Below, piece by piece: positions 1 through 9,607 of a stretch of 26,878 nucleotides of DNA (positions are counted from its first letter, which is position 1; each line of letters begins with the position of its first letter). The notes under the pieces are model-generated. The model was not told the DNA's origin. It was given only the letters and a program-made list of their open reading frames with translations, and ran no database searches. A program made the translations under genes and the position numbers. The stretch comes from Podochytrium sp. JEL0797 (lineage: Eukaryota > Chytridiomycota > Chytridiomycetes > Chytridiales > Chytriomycetaceae): the NCBI GenBank assembly GCA_027596195.1, contig JADGJG010000263.1, positions 1 to 26,878 on the forward strand. Reading direction: 5' to 3'.

Positions 1-2
1 GA

Positions 3-176
3 TTCATTCATTCGAAGTTACGGAACCGATTGGGAAAGGAGAAGGTAAAGAAGCTGGTGTTCATCAAGCAAAATGACCCCAACTTTCGCCGCGTTGCAGC
101 TGTCGCGAAAACTGATGCAGGAGAGGATGGTGAAAATGAACGTGAAACGGATGAGGGCACATGGGGCCTTTTTTGA
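3..176 (+). CDS. hAT-family transposase, C-terminal fragment (5' end outside window)
   Basis: The frame is open from base 3 to a TGA at 174-176 and gives 57 residues. The start of this fragment (IHSKLRNRLGKEKVKKLVFI, then KQND) has the pattern of the end of the hAT dimerisation domain, where an R-N-R-L-x-x-E-K-V-x-K-L-V-F-I stretch is typical of plant and fungal hAT elements. After it comes an acidic tail (AGEDGENERETDEG) of the sort that often closes these proteins. A transposase of this class cuts and pastes its own element. The catalytic part lies to the left of the window, so I cannot say whether the gene is intact. No terminal inverted repeat was recognised downstream. The call rests on one short motif. 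Confidence 0.6.
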   Translation, partial: FIHSKLRNRLGKEKVKKLVFIKQNDPNFRRVAAVAKTDAGEDGENERETDEGTWGLF

Positions 177-528
177 TGTGTTGGTTGATTTTAAAATAAA
201 CACGAAAAAGTTTTGAACGTTCTGTCACCATGAATTAAAACATAGGAGATTTTATTATAGTTATAAACGGCAAAAACGAGTGCGTTCTAACGTTTTTTTA
301 CATCCCTGTGCTTCGCGGATTATTTTTGGGAACCCCTTCCTCTCATTGACGTAACTCTCATCCAACTCTCATCACTTAACCCTTTCTATCAAGCACTATA
401 TAAAGGTAAAAGGTTGAGTCATTGGATTTGAAGCAAGCGTCGAACAGGCGAGCTATTTTTGAGGAATACATCGCCTTTCCACCAGCAGGTGAACGTTCAT
501 ATTTTTATTTACATGAATTCATAAGAGG
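177..528. other. intergenic, with an orphan TATA-like box
   Basis: No gene is seen here. A good TATA-like box (TATATAAAGG) lies at about 397-406 pointing rightward, but no plus-strand gene follows it, because the next genes are all on the minus strand. It may be the remains of a promoter whose gene was lost, or chance. The part from about 500 on (CATGAATTCATAAGAGG) matches the segment just downstream of AceTr copies 2 and 3, so it is the left edge of the tandem unit. Confidence 0.4.
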
Positions 529-1317
529 TCAGAAGAAGAAAGAAACAAACGAGGCCCTAGATTTAGACTTCCTCCTGCCCCTTGGGCACAGCAGTTGCAG
601 CTTGAACAGGAAACATTGGCACGCAAAATACGAAGTCTCCTTGGTCACCAACGCGGACGCGGCGCAGTACCATGCCACACATGCCGTCCACACTTCGAGC
701 GCGCCTCCGATTTGAGTAACTGTCTTGCCGGCACTAGCGCTTCCGATCGCCACAAAGTGACCCATCGCGAGAAAGATGAATGTGATCGTGGCAGAGGCGA
801 AGAGTGTAATGAATACTTTGTTGGTTTTCAAAGTTGAAAGTGTCAAGACTGTGTTGAATGCAAACGCAGTTAGAGAATGTCGGCATGATCAAAATGAAAT
901 TAAGGCTTCCAAAGACTCAACTGCACGTGAAAATGGTCCACCCCAACAGAAAACATCCCAATGCCATATCCTTCTCCTTGGGATCCGTGTACGCTGCCGA
1001 AATCCCAGAACTTGGCACAGAAATGTACCCAAACGCGATCCAAAACGCACCATAGGATGTGAACGCGGTCGCACCAAACAAATTACCGGTCGCAAACTCC
1101 CACATTCCAGCAAGAATTTGGGCAAAGCCTCCATATGCAAGGGCGACACTGACAATCACGTTGTGGTGGGATCCCGCGGTGTCGAGGTTGAGGAGTCCAC
1201 CGACGAAGGTTGTGAGTGCGAATGCGCAGAGTCCTATAATGCCTTTTGTAAGAATATGGAAGGAGGATGAGGAAGCTTTAACTGACCAAGTGGTCCAGGG
1301 TTGGCGATGGGCAGCAT
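529..1317 (-). CDS. AceTr (GPR1/FUN34/YaaH) transporter, tandem copy 1, frameshifted tail
   Basis: Three exons: 1317-1287, 1233-922 and 848-529. The start is MLPIANPGPLG, and the join gives the family signature NPGPLGLCAFALTTF. The middle exon carries GATAFTSYGAFWIAFGY, the core of this six-helix family of acetate/succinate transporters in the plasma membrane. The introns are 53 and 73 bp; the second donor is GTTGAG. Compared with copies 2 and 3, one A is missing near 631 (GGCACGC against GGCAACGC). This shifts the frame after ETSYFA, destroys the conserved LPMFPV end, and adds about 30 unrelated residues (total 220). The in-frame tail would have ended in KGQEEV. The protein could still fold, since all helices precede the shift, but it may be an early pseudogene or a sequencing error. 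An open frame continues upstream of this ATG to about 1455, but copy 3 does not conserve that frame, so I prefer the ATG at 1317. Confidence 0.8.
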
Positions 1318-2150
1318 TTTGAGAACTCGGGAATGATTTTCAAAGTTACTCCATCCCGCCAAATAATTCGTTCTACTCGGCGTATTCTGCGTAAGCAATT
1401 TGATAGCATCTTGGGGAAGCAAAGATGAAGATGACAAGAACATTTTGGGTGCCACACCGCAGGTGCTTGGCCATTTCCCACTTCATCCTTTCCCGCCAAA
1501 GGGAAGGAATCTTTCAATTGAGACGAGCAGCAAGTGCGTTCTGGAACCTTTGGAGAAAGGGTCGATTTGGCCTTGTATGCTTCTTGTTGGCGATAACGCC
1601 TTTTTTGTTCGATTTGTCAGTCTTCTGTTGATGAGTGATATTCGAGTTGCGTGCTAATCCAAACTCCAACTGCAAAAATGTTGTGCGATGCGCCAGAGCT
1701 CTCGTTACCCCTTTCACCGCGTGTGTCCAAATATTTTTTCAATCGAGCCGACGGTGATTATTGAGAAGGACGACGAAGAGACCGAGTGTCAAGAGCTTCA
1801 TGAATTCTTTTTCAATAAAAACTTACCTTTACCCGTTTTGGGAAGCGCGCGTTTTCAACGCCACCCAGAGCAACGCCACCTTGTAGTTGCTCCGCCGACT
1901 TGGTCGAATTTACCGGGATAGGGGACGCCATACTCTCCCAATTCGTCTCATAGGAGGAAAATCAGCTTTCTCACGCCAATCCCGTTCCTCGACTGACATG
2001 GGGGTCTTCGATCATCCGATTGGTGGCGTCCCTCCGTCATTCAATTTTACCACGTCTGCTGAGCAACTCTTAAGTGGCGTTGCTCTGACTGTGGCGTTAA
2101 CGGCGCGGACCTCGCATAAAAGCGATCACGGTTTTTGATACTCTTCGATC
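601..2150. repeat. tandem duplication unit, copy 1
   Basis: About 1.55 kb containing AceTr copy 1 and its upstream region recurs at 2372-3921 with a constant offset of 1771 bp. Between about 760 and 1960 I see only a handful of base differences, so the duplication is recent or has been homogenised by gene conversion. A third, older unit with copy 3 lies at about 4070-5330. Weaker similarity continues on both sides, for example the stretch around CATGAATTC downstream of each gene. Confidence 0.9.
1846..2108. repeat. imperfect fold-back (MITE-like) element, copy 1
   Basis: The two ends are imperfect inverted repeats. The left arm (1846-1912) contains CAGAGCAACGCCAC at 1866-1879 and then AGTTGCTC at 1884-1891. 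The reverse complement of the right arm (2042-2108) reads CAGAGCAACGCCAC, then AGTTGCTC, with the same spacing. Similarity goes on inward (GGGACGCCA on both sides) and outward (GCGC-GTT-AACGCCAC). No open frame is present in the element, which fits a non-autonomous fold-back or MITE. It lies about 530-790 bp upstream of the AceTr start codon. No target-site duplication was identified. Confidence 0.6.
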
Positions 2151-2344
2151 TCAGACCCAAAAAAGGGGTGTAACCTTCGTCGCGTGTCAATGCGTGTCAA
2201 CTGCCATTGCGAAGTAACTAGCAAGAGATGAAGAAGTGAGCTCAATAATGATGTACGAAATCGTACGTTCAGTTAATCTTAATTTTATTTTACATGAATT
2301 CAAAAGAGGTCCAAACTTTGAGAGAAGCAAAAGGGTGCTTAGTT

Positions 2345-3088
2345 TTAAACTTCATCGTGCTTGGGCGCAGCTTGAACAGGAAACATTGGCAACGCAAAGT
2401 ACGATGTCTCCTTGGTCACCAACGCGGACGCGGCGCAGTACCATGCCACACACGCCGTCCACACTCCCAGCGCGCCTGCAATTTGCGTAACCGTCTTGCC
2501 GGTACTAGCGCTTCCGATTGCCACAAAGTGACCCATCGCAAGAAAGATGAATGTAATCGTGGCAGAGGCGAAGAGTGTAATGAATACTTTGTTGGTTTTC
2601 AAAGTTGAAAGTGTCAAGACTGTGTTGAATGCAAACGCAGTTAGAGAATGTCGGCATGATCAAAATGAAATTAAGGCTTCCAAAGACTCAACTGCACGTG
2701 AAAATGGTCCACCCCAACAGAAAACATCCCAATGCCATATCCTTCTCCTTGGGATCCGTGTACGCTGCCGAAATCCCAGAACTTGGCACAGAAATGTACC
2801 CAAACGCGATCCAAAACGCACCATAGGATGTGAACGCGGTCGCACCAAACAAATTGCCGGTCGCAAACTCCCACATTCCAGCAAGAATTTGGGCAAAGCC
2901 TCCATATGCAAGGGCGACACTGACAATCACATTGTGGTGGGATCCCGCCGTGTCGAGGTTGAAAAGTCCACCGACGAAGGTTGTGAGTGCGAATGCGCAG
3001 AGTCCTATAATGCCATTTGTAAGAATATGGAAGGAGGATGAGGAAGCTTTAACCGACCAAGTGGTCCAGGGTTGGCGATGGGCAGCAT
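2345..3088 (-). CDS. AceTr (GPR1/FUN34/YaaH) transporter, tandem copy 2
   Basis: Three exons: 3088-3058, 3004-2693 and 2619-2345, giving 205 residues. Family signature NPGPLGLCAFALTTF spans the first intron, which falls after the first base of the glycine codon, exactly as in copy 1, copy 3 and the genes at 10701 and 14823. Six hydrophobic helices follow, and the end is ALPMFPVQAAPKHDEV. The family moves acetate or succinate with protons across the plasma membrane; the substrate here is inferred only. Helix-2 region reads GNLFGATAFTSYG, as in copy 1, where the other relatives have GNTFGATAFTSYG. Body and upstream region are nearly identical to copy 1 at an offset of 1771 bp, but the last codons and downstream DNA match copy 3, so the gene looks like a recombinant. 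Confidence 0.88.
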
Positions 3089-3921
3089 TTTGAGAACTCG
3101 GGAATGATTTTCAAAGTTACTCCATCCCGCCAAATAATTCGTTCTACTCGGCGTATTCTGCGTAAGCAATTTGATAGCATCTTGGGGAAGCAAAGATGAA
3201 GATGACAAGAACATTTTGGGTGCCACACCGCAGGTGCTTGGCCATTTCCCACTTCATCCTTTCCCGCCAAAGGGAAGGAATCTTTCAATTGAGACGAGCA
3301 GCAAGTGCGTTCTGGAACCTTTGGAGAAAGGGTCGATTTGGCCTTGTATGCTTCTTGTTGGCGATAACGCCTTTTTTGTTCGATTTGTCAGTCTTCTGTT
3401 GATGAGTGATATTCGAGTTGCGTGCTAATCCAAACTCCAACTGCAAAAATGTTGTGCGATGCGCCAGAGCTCTCGTTACCCCTTTCACCGCGTGTGTCCA
3501 AATATTTTTTCAATCGAGCCGACGGTGATTATTGAGAAGGACGACGAAGAGACCGAGTGTCAAGAGCTTCATGAATTCTTTTTCAATAAAAACTTACCTT
3601 TACCCGTTTTGGGAAGCGCGCGTTTTCAACGCCACCCAGAGCAACGCCACCTTGTAGTTGCTCCGCCGACTTGGTCGAATTTACCGGGATAGGGGACGCC
3701 ATACTCTCCCAATTCGTCTCATAGGAGGGAAATCAGCTTTCTCACGCCTATCCCGTTCCTCGACTCACGTGGGGGCCTTCGATCATCCGATTGGTGGCGT
3801 GCCTCCGTCACTCAATTTTACCACGTCTGCTGAGCAACTCTTAAGTGGCGTTGCTCTGACTGTGGCGTCAACGGCGCGGACCTCGCATAAATACGATCAC
3901 GGTTTTTGATTATCTTCGATC
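2372..3921. repeat. tandem duplication unit, copy 2
   Basis: Partner of the unit at 601-2150. It contains AceTr copy 2 and the same upstream region. The left border lies inside the last codons of the gene, where similarity switches from copy 1 to copy 3. Confidence 0.9.
3617..3879. repeat. imperfect fold-back (MITE-like) element, copy 2
   Basis: The same element as at 1846-2108, carried along by the tandem duplication, with a few base changes in the loop and right arm (for example near 3766-3800). Since both copies lie at identical positions in their units, the insertion came before the duplication. Confidence 0.6.
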
Positions 3922-4149
3922 TTCGACCCAAAAAAGGGGTGTAACCTTCGTCGCGTGGCATGTCAACTACCATTAAAAAATTTGTCTGGATTCGAAGCAG
4001 CTAGCAAGAGTCGAAGAAGTGAGCCCAATAATGATGTAAGAAATCGTAAGTGGTTCCGGTCCGCCAAAGATACGTTCAGTTAATTTTTATTTTACATGAA
4101 TTCAAAAGAGGCCCAAAAAATTGAGAGAAGCAAACGAGTGCCTAAAGTT

Positions 4150-4887
4150 TTAAACCTCATCATGCTTGGGTGCAGCTTGAATAGGAAACATTGGCAACGC
4201 AAAGTACGAAGTCTCCTTGGTCACCAACGCGGACGCGGCGCAGTACCATGCCACGCACGCCGTCCACACTCCGAGCGCGCCTGCGATTTGAGTGACTGTC
4301 TTTCCGGCACTAGCGCTTCCGATCGCCACAAAATGACCCATCGCGAGAAAGACGAATGTAATCGTGAGAGAAACGAAGAGACAGATGAAGACTTTGTTTG
4401 TTCTCAAGGTTGCGAGTGTCATGACTGCGTTGCAAGTTTATACGCGGTTAGAAAAGGCTGGAAGGAAGAGGAAATAGAGACTCAACTGGCTGTGAAAACG
4501 GTCCACCCCAACAGGAAACACCCCAACGCCATATCCTTCTCCTTCGGATCCGTGTACGCCGCCAGAATCCCAGAACTCGGCACGGAAATGTACCCAAACG
4601 CGATCCAAAACGCTCCATAGGATGTGAATGCGGTCGCGCCAAACGTGTTGCCCGTCACAAACTCCCACATTCCAGCAAGCATTTGGGCCAAGCCTCCATA
4701 TGCAAGAGCGACACTGACAATCACGTTGTGGTGGGATCCGGCGAGGTCGAGGTTGTAGAGTGCGCCGACAAAGGTTGTGAGAGCGAATGCGCAGAGTCCT
4801 GTGAAATTGACTTTTGTGAATGAACTGTGAAAGTGGAAGAGGAAGATGTAACTAACCAAGTGGTCCAGGGTTGGCAATGGGAGGCAT
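4150..4887 (-). CDS. AceTr (GPR1/FUN34/YaaH) transporter, tandem copy 3
   Basis: Three exons: 4887-4857, 4798-4487 and 4424-4150 (introns of 58 and 62 bp), giving 205 residues. The start is MPPIANPGPLG and the join restores NPGPLGLCAFALTTF. GNTFGATAFTSYGAFWIAFG and the end ALPMFPIQAAPKHDEV are family-typical. Six membrane helices are expected, with the protein in the plasma membrane moving acetate or a similar small carboxylate. It is clearly more diverged from copies 1 and 2 than they are from each other, and its upstream region lacks the fold-back element found before copies 1 and 2. The ATG at 4887 is chosen because the open frame upstream of it differs from that of the other copies. Confidence 0.9.
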
Positions 4888-5330
4888 TTTGAGAACTCGG
4901 GAATGTTTTTCAAAAGGACACGACCCCTTCCATCGGCAATTTATGGATTCTTTTCTGCCTAGTCTGCGTAAGCAATGTGATAGCATCGTGGAGATGGAAA
5001 GAGCGGGAACGACAATTAAGGAAGCACGAGTTGAACATTTTGGGGTGCCACACTGCACGTGAGTGGAGTGCTTGGCCGTTTGCCACTTCATCCGTTCGCG
5101 CCACCTGGAACTTTTGCGGCGAGCAGCAAATGCGTGCCTTCTTTGTTTGGAGAAAGCTGAGATTTCTAACAGGCTAACATTTGTAGGGGTCCCTTTTATT
5201 TATTTCATTTGTCATCGCACATTTATCAAATTTCTGTTGATGAGTGACAGTCGAGTTTTTGCAAAGACACATTCCATCTGCAAAAATGCTGTGCAACGCG
5301 CCAGAGCTCGCTGTGGGTATTAGTTGCCCC

Positions 5331-6034
5331 TTTCACCGCTTATGCTGCGATGATAGTTTTGATTATTGGGCCAAGTGACATGTCATGTGCTCCAGTGGGT
5401 CTCAGAAGCACCTCTTGACATCAGGTGCGTATAATTGCTACGGGAGAGTGTGTATGTGTATTAAGTCTGTTGCTGTCTCCGAAGAATAGGTCCTCACACA
5501 GAATCCGGCATCCGCATCATTACTTTAAAAACCGTGCATGCCTTTGGGACAAATATTGAGAATGGCAATAGCAACTTCCACTCGCATCGCTAGTTGCAAG
5601 CGCGGTGTGTCTACGGCTTCCCGGTGAGTTCCAATATCTCTCTTTTTGAACGGTTTGTAAGCAAGTAACGCCACGCTTAAAGTCGCTGGATCCAGGGGAC
5701 CTGCATGGTTTCTGTGACGCAAAATTGTCAGGAAACCGATTGACAGGAAAAATTGTTGCGATCAACAGTCTCAAACCCTCTAACAAACAATCGTCAATTT
5801 AAAAAGTGGGATGCTAGGCTCCCCATGCAGTTTGAACGCGATCGCGCCAAATGCGTCCCATATCTGACATGTCCAACGCGTCCACCAACGGCCAAGCTGC
5901 GAACGCAGGTATAAAAACAATATATAAAAACCCTCAGTTTATTCGATCCGAAAAGCAGCGAAAGAAGCTTTTCCAACATCCCAAACGAAGAGACTTTAAA
6001 ACAGTTATCGCATGTTCGACAAAGATGGTAACAT
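5331..6034. other. intergenic between the AceTr tandem array and eL42
   Basis: No intact gene is seen. Apart from the possible AceTr relic at about 5821-5912, I recognise nothing. A short open frame on the minus strand (5520-5786) has no recognisable domain. A plus-strand TTTATT at about 5938, read from the minus strand as AATAAA, could serve as the poly(A) signal of eL42. Confidence 0.4.
5821..5912 (-). pseudogene. possible relic of an AceTr middle exon
   Basis: Read on the minus strand, this stretch has CTTGGCC followed about 36 bases later by TTTGGCGCGATCGCGTTCA. This is the order and approximate spacing found in copy 3 (CTTGGCC, then TTTGGCGCGACCGCATTCA, coding FGATAF). The rest is badly decayed, with indels and no open frame. 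It sits just upstream of the tandem array in the same orientation, as expected for an older, dead fourth unit. The match is short, so the call is tentative. Confidence 0.4.
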
Positions 6035-6424
6035 TTAGAACTGGAGAGCTTGTCCTGTAACACAAAGAATAAAACTCGTCAGCGATGCGACTCTCCCAAA
6101 CCTCAAAACGAACAGAAAAAACTCACCCTTGGTCTTCTTGTCTCCACCCAACTCAAAGTGCTTGCAACGCTTCAATGGCAACTGAGCCTTGTACTTGCAC
6201 ACGTTGCATTCGAGACGGAGCACAATCTTTTTGGTGGTCTTGGCCTTCTTGTGGAAGATGGGCTTGGTCTGACCTCCGAAACCAGACTGCTTGCGGTCGT
6301 AACGTCTCTTTCCCTGGGCGAAAAGGGAAGCCTTTCCGGCCTTGTACTGAGTGACCTTGTGGGGAGTGTGCTTGCGGCACGTCTTTCCCTTGCAGTAGGT
6401 GTTTCTAGTCTTTGGGATGTTGAC
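6035..6424 (-). CDS. RPL42: 60S ribosomal protein eL42 (L44/L36a), first exon not placed
   Basis: Two exons are clear: 6424-6127 and 6054-6035, around a 72-bp intron with GTGAGT and ACAG. They encode [20 protein letters not shown] through [16 protein letters not shown] and QALQF. Added to one initiator Met this gives 106 residues, the normal length for eL42, a zinc-binding protein of the large ribosomal subunit near the E site. The CKGKTC and CNVC pairs are zinc-ligand positions. The AG just before the GTC codon at 6424 implies that the first coding exon holds little more than ATG, as in many fungal genes of this family. The only ATG-GT found upstream on this strand within 500 bp is at 6909-6907 (ATG then GTTAGA), a weak donor, so I leave the start open. 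Confidence 0.95.
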   Translation of the reverse strand, partial: VNIPKTRNTYCKGKTCRKHTPHKVTQYKAGKASLFAQGKRRYDRKQSGFGGQTKPIFHKKAKTTKKIVLRLECNVCKYKAQLPLKRCKHFELGGDKKTKGEFFLFVLRFGRVASLTSFILCVTGQALQF

Positions 6425-7354
6425 CTGAGGAGTTGAGGGAGGGGGGATTCGACGGGTTAGATTTTGCGGGACGGGATTCAAGATTTGGAGATACGCAGAG
6501 AGTAGGATTCGTGGAGTAGACTAGTGCAGTTCGATATTGGGTGCGCGTGGGAGGTGCCGAAGTGATTCGATTGTTCGAGAGCGTCCTCCCACTTCGCACC
6601 GTCAGAGCTTCCCCCCTCCTCCTCCAAACACAATCTCCAACCAACGAGTTCATCACAGGTTCATAAATCGATTCGTCCGTTGCGATTCAGAGGAGTGGGG
6701 CGCTGGGTCGTGGGATGCCTTCTCTAGTTTGAGAGACATCTCACTCCCCAACGACGATCCATCCGTTCCCCGCAGGCCATCCGAGGATTACGACGCCCCT
6801 ATAAACGTCATCTCTGTTCGGCAGCGAGTGCGAAGAGGTCTGGATCGCTCTGATGCCGTGGTCTGATGCGATGGGGATGGGAGACGTCGGGCCGGGTGTC
6901 TCTAACCATTTCGACGATGAATGCTGGGCACCGAAAAATCTGATCTCCTCATCGACTCACCAACACGATCCCTGGCCTGCGGCGCTCCTCCTTGATTCAC
7001 AGCACAGCCAGATGCTGGTTTCATCCTATATGAGAATCAGGTGCCGAACCTGGCCGGTTACGCTGCAGCTTGACTTCCGTTGTATCAGCAAACGACGCGT
7101 CAGCCAGCTGGTCTAACGCAGGCGTCGAAGCTTCATTTCTCACTTCCACACGCGTCTATAATGCGATAATTGTTCTCTTGTCCGTGAAAGATGTTGCGGA
7201 TAAGTCTGACATGTGTGCGACATTTAGGCGATTGACAGCCAATCCAATCCATTCCAAATGAGCACTCATACATAACCAAACAAAAACAAAGTATTCAAGA
7301 AAAATATCCCAAACAACACTCTCTCAACATCCATCCACTACCAAAAAAATCCAA
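6425..7354. other. eL42 upstream region and gap to the CHY gene
   Basis: No further gene is recognised. The part next to eL42 is the likely 5' intron and promoter of that gene; a TATA-like TTTATAG occurs on the minus strand near 6800. The rest (about 6950-7354) contains only short unconvincing open frames and would hold the 3' end of the CHY zinc-finger transcript. Confidence 0.4.
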
Positions 7355-8340
7355 TCATCCCATACGCTCACTCATAAAGTCACCCTCGAGAAGCTGCTTC
7401 TGACGCTCTCTGTAATCCTTGACCAAACGGGGATCGTCGCCCTCCACACCAATCGCCTAGTTTGATTGCACGGCTTCAGAAATCGATTTCCAAAACGCGT
7501 TTCGCTCAATGAAAAAAAAACTCACCATGGCAGGAGTCTTGGCATCCAGAATGAACTGGTTGTCGCAGTTGGGACAGTATTCATCGGCTTCATCGAAAGT
7601 TCTGAATGCAGGTATGAGAATCGAAAACCAAAAAACACGAAACCAAAAACTCAACTCCAAATCCTTGCGGAACACCTTCTTGCACTTTTTGCACGCAAAC
7701 ACCATTTCAGCAGTTTTCCTGTTGTGTGAGTCGGGAAAAGGGGGGTGAGTGGTTTTGCTGCGGATTCCAATTTGGCGAAACTACCTCAGGTTGTGATCGC
7801 TCGCCTCGGCGTGACATTCAGGGCAATCAAACCAACGTTTGCAGCATGGGGCTCTGACGGAGACCTAATTCATAGGGGCGTTTAATGATCAGGCGCAGCT
7901 CCGCGCCATTCGAATGCGAGATGAGATTTTGTCAGGTCTGGGATTCGCGGATGTTTCGACTCGTGTCCTGCCAGTTGGTGCATATACGAAACGCAATATC
8001 AAATAAAGTGATCAGGATGGGTACCTGGGCGTTGAGGATGTGTTTGCCTGAAGCAGAAAGGGAAACGAAGTCAGTTGATGGGAAATCAAGGTTGCGAGGA
8101 TGGGTGATCGGTGAGGATATCTCAGAGAAGCAGAGAGCCCGCGAAGGGGCAACCCAGCAATCAGGCGGGGGCTGAGGCAATAAACGGATCCAAGCGAGTG
8201 AAATCAAAAAGCGTCCGATTCGAATAAGTCCTTTGGCTCTCTCTCAGCCCGCATCAATAGCTCCAATCATTCATGCTTGATTTGCCGAGTGGGTCTGGTG
8301 GTCACTGAGAGGGACGTGGTGGGGATTATCACGCACACAT
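7355..8340 (-). CDS. small CHY-type zinc-finger protein, six exons
   Basis: Exons 8340-8337, 8047-8025, 7864-7785, 7718-7656, 7601-7526 and 7456-7355 join in phase to 115 residues. The start is MCKHILNAQ, followed by CCKRWFDCPECHAEASDH, then FACKKCKKVFRKDL and YCPNCDNQFILDAKTP. The C-x-H, CC, C-x2-C-H, H, C-x2-C and C-x2-C series is the ligand set of the CHY zinc-finger domain. This family of small proteins is conserved in fungi and poorly characterised; metal binding is expected and no enzyme activity is known to me. The first exon is only ATGT and the second is 23 nt; the split Cys codon (T then GC) restores the C-x-H motif, which supports the model, but the first exon is the least certain part. 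The gene starts 118 bp after the Rpa43 stop, on the same strand. Confidence 0.85.
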
Positions 8341-8458
8341 GGTGGCTTCGTTTCTGGACAGATTTTTTGTTTCCACCCTCCATCAGCCCTCCATCCCAAG
8401 AAAACCATGCCCACACACGATGCGCGTAAAGAAATATTTATTTGGGATGAACGCGAAG

Positions 8459-9607
8459 CTATACTTTCGCTTTCTTCTCCTTCTTGATTTTCTTGACACT
8501 TCCCTCGACCACTTCGCTCTTTCTCTTTTTGGCGGGCTTCGGTTCCTCCGCCACCACTTCTGCTGCCACCTCCTTAACAGCTTCCTTCTTGGCCTTTTTC
8601 TCCTTCTTCGCTTTCTTTTCCTCAACGGCGGCAACCTCCACCTCGGCCTTTGGTACGACCCACTCGTCAGCATCTTCCTCCTGTGCATCGTTAATCTCAG
8701 CCTCCATGTCAAAGTACATCTTCTTTTCATCAACCTCCACAATGGCCTTCGTTGCCCCCTCTGATTTCACAGGAGTCGCGTCCACAGCCTCGACCAACGC
8801 AACAGGAGTTGGATGCGGCGGTGCCATCTCAGGATCCAAAACCACCAACCCCGTCGCGTCAGGATTCTTCGTCAACGACCCCGACAGCGTCAACATGTTG
8901 TTGTTGGTGGGCAGCCCGACAATCGTAAACTTGACAACACTCCCCGCCACAATCTTTTCGCCCGTCCCTTCCCCGTCTTCGTCCACCCGTTTCCACATTT
9001 TGCCGCCGTGGTTGTAGTGGAACTCGTGTTTTCGAATGTGTTCGGCAGCGATGGAGGCGTTGAAGACGCCGTGGACGAGGAGACCGATGTGGTCTGAGGA
9101 GACTTTGTTGACGACACCAACTGGGAACCAATTGAGCTCGTTAGTTTACTACTATTTTGAAGGAGTAGAGAGCGAGCCTCGCTTACCAATCAGAGACCCT
9201 TCTTTGGGAGCAAACAGCGTGAACGTGACGTTGGCGTGCAAGTGACATTGAGGGGAATCGTACAGCACATTGGCAGCTTTTTCGACAATCCGGACGTTCG
9301 TATAAGCGAGTGGGACGCCCTTCAGTTCGGGAATGTATCTGTTTGGGTTGGTGTTTTCGGGTCAGTATCGTTCGAGATCTTCGCCCCAGGAGACGGCATC
9401 AGACGCAATATAATCTCTCATTCAATCGAACTCGCAAAAGCAATCCCAGTGCTATCGAGCTTTTGAACCAGCCACACTCGAAACCGCTTCCAAAACGCAC
9501 CTCATGAGATATGAGTTCAATTGCTCATTCACTCCGGCCATGAGATCGCCAATGAAGCACGGAGGCAGATGGAAATAGATTCGCACGGTGGCAGTTTTGA
9601 GGGACAT
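8459..9607 (-). CDS. RPA43: RNA polymerase I subunit Rpa43
   Basis: Exons 9607-9501, 9338-9187 and 9120-8459 (introns of 162 and 66 bp) give 306 residues. Residues 1-85 form the Rpb7-like N-terminal domain (LPPCFIGDLMAGVNEQLNSY, then IPELKGVPLAYTNVRI). The OB-fold follows with VGVVNKVSSDHIGLLVHGVF, the most conserved Rpa43 stretch. After about residue 215 the protein is acidic and then strongly lysine-rich (KKAKKEKKAKK and KKIKKEKKAKV), fitting a nucleolar protein. Rpa43 pairs with Rpa14 in the Pol I stalk and contacts the factor Rrn3. The ATG at 9607 begins directly before the domain; the frame stays open upstream to about 9730 behind a T-rich tract, so an extra 5' exon cannot be excluded. 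Confidence 0.92.

Noticed and set aside
776..1270. Plus-strand open frame of 164 residues, repeated almost unchanged at 2547-3041
   Set aside because: It lies antisense to the middle exon of AceTr copies 1 and 2 and recurs only because the DNA is duplicated. It has no recognisable domain and crosses introns of the real genes.
1318..1455. N-terminal extension of AceTr copy 1 from an upstream start (also in copy 2)
   Set aside because: In copy 3 the matching DNA has indels that shift the frame, and the genes at 10701 and 14823 start 13-14 residues before the signature. The extension is most likely 5' UTR.
1739..1801. Minus-strand mini-frame MKLLTLGLFVVLLNNHRRLD resembling a signal peptide, present in both tandem units
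   Set aside because: Only 20 residues, with no continuing exon identified. Its conservation is explained by the recent duplication.
8484..9017. Plus-strand frame of 177 residues rich in Ser, Thr and Phe
   Set aside because: It is the mirror of the lysine-rich tail of Rpa43 (Lys and Glu codons read backwards as Phe, Leu and Ser). The minus-strand gene is well supported.
9121..9135. Acceptor just before LNWFPVGVVNK in Rpa43
   Set aside because: The phase does not fit the upstream exon. CCCAG before 9120 gives the family-like LIVGVVNKV join.
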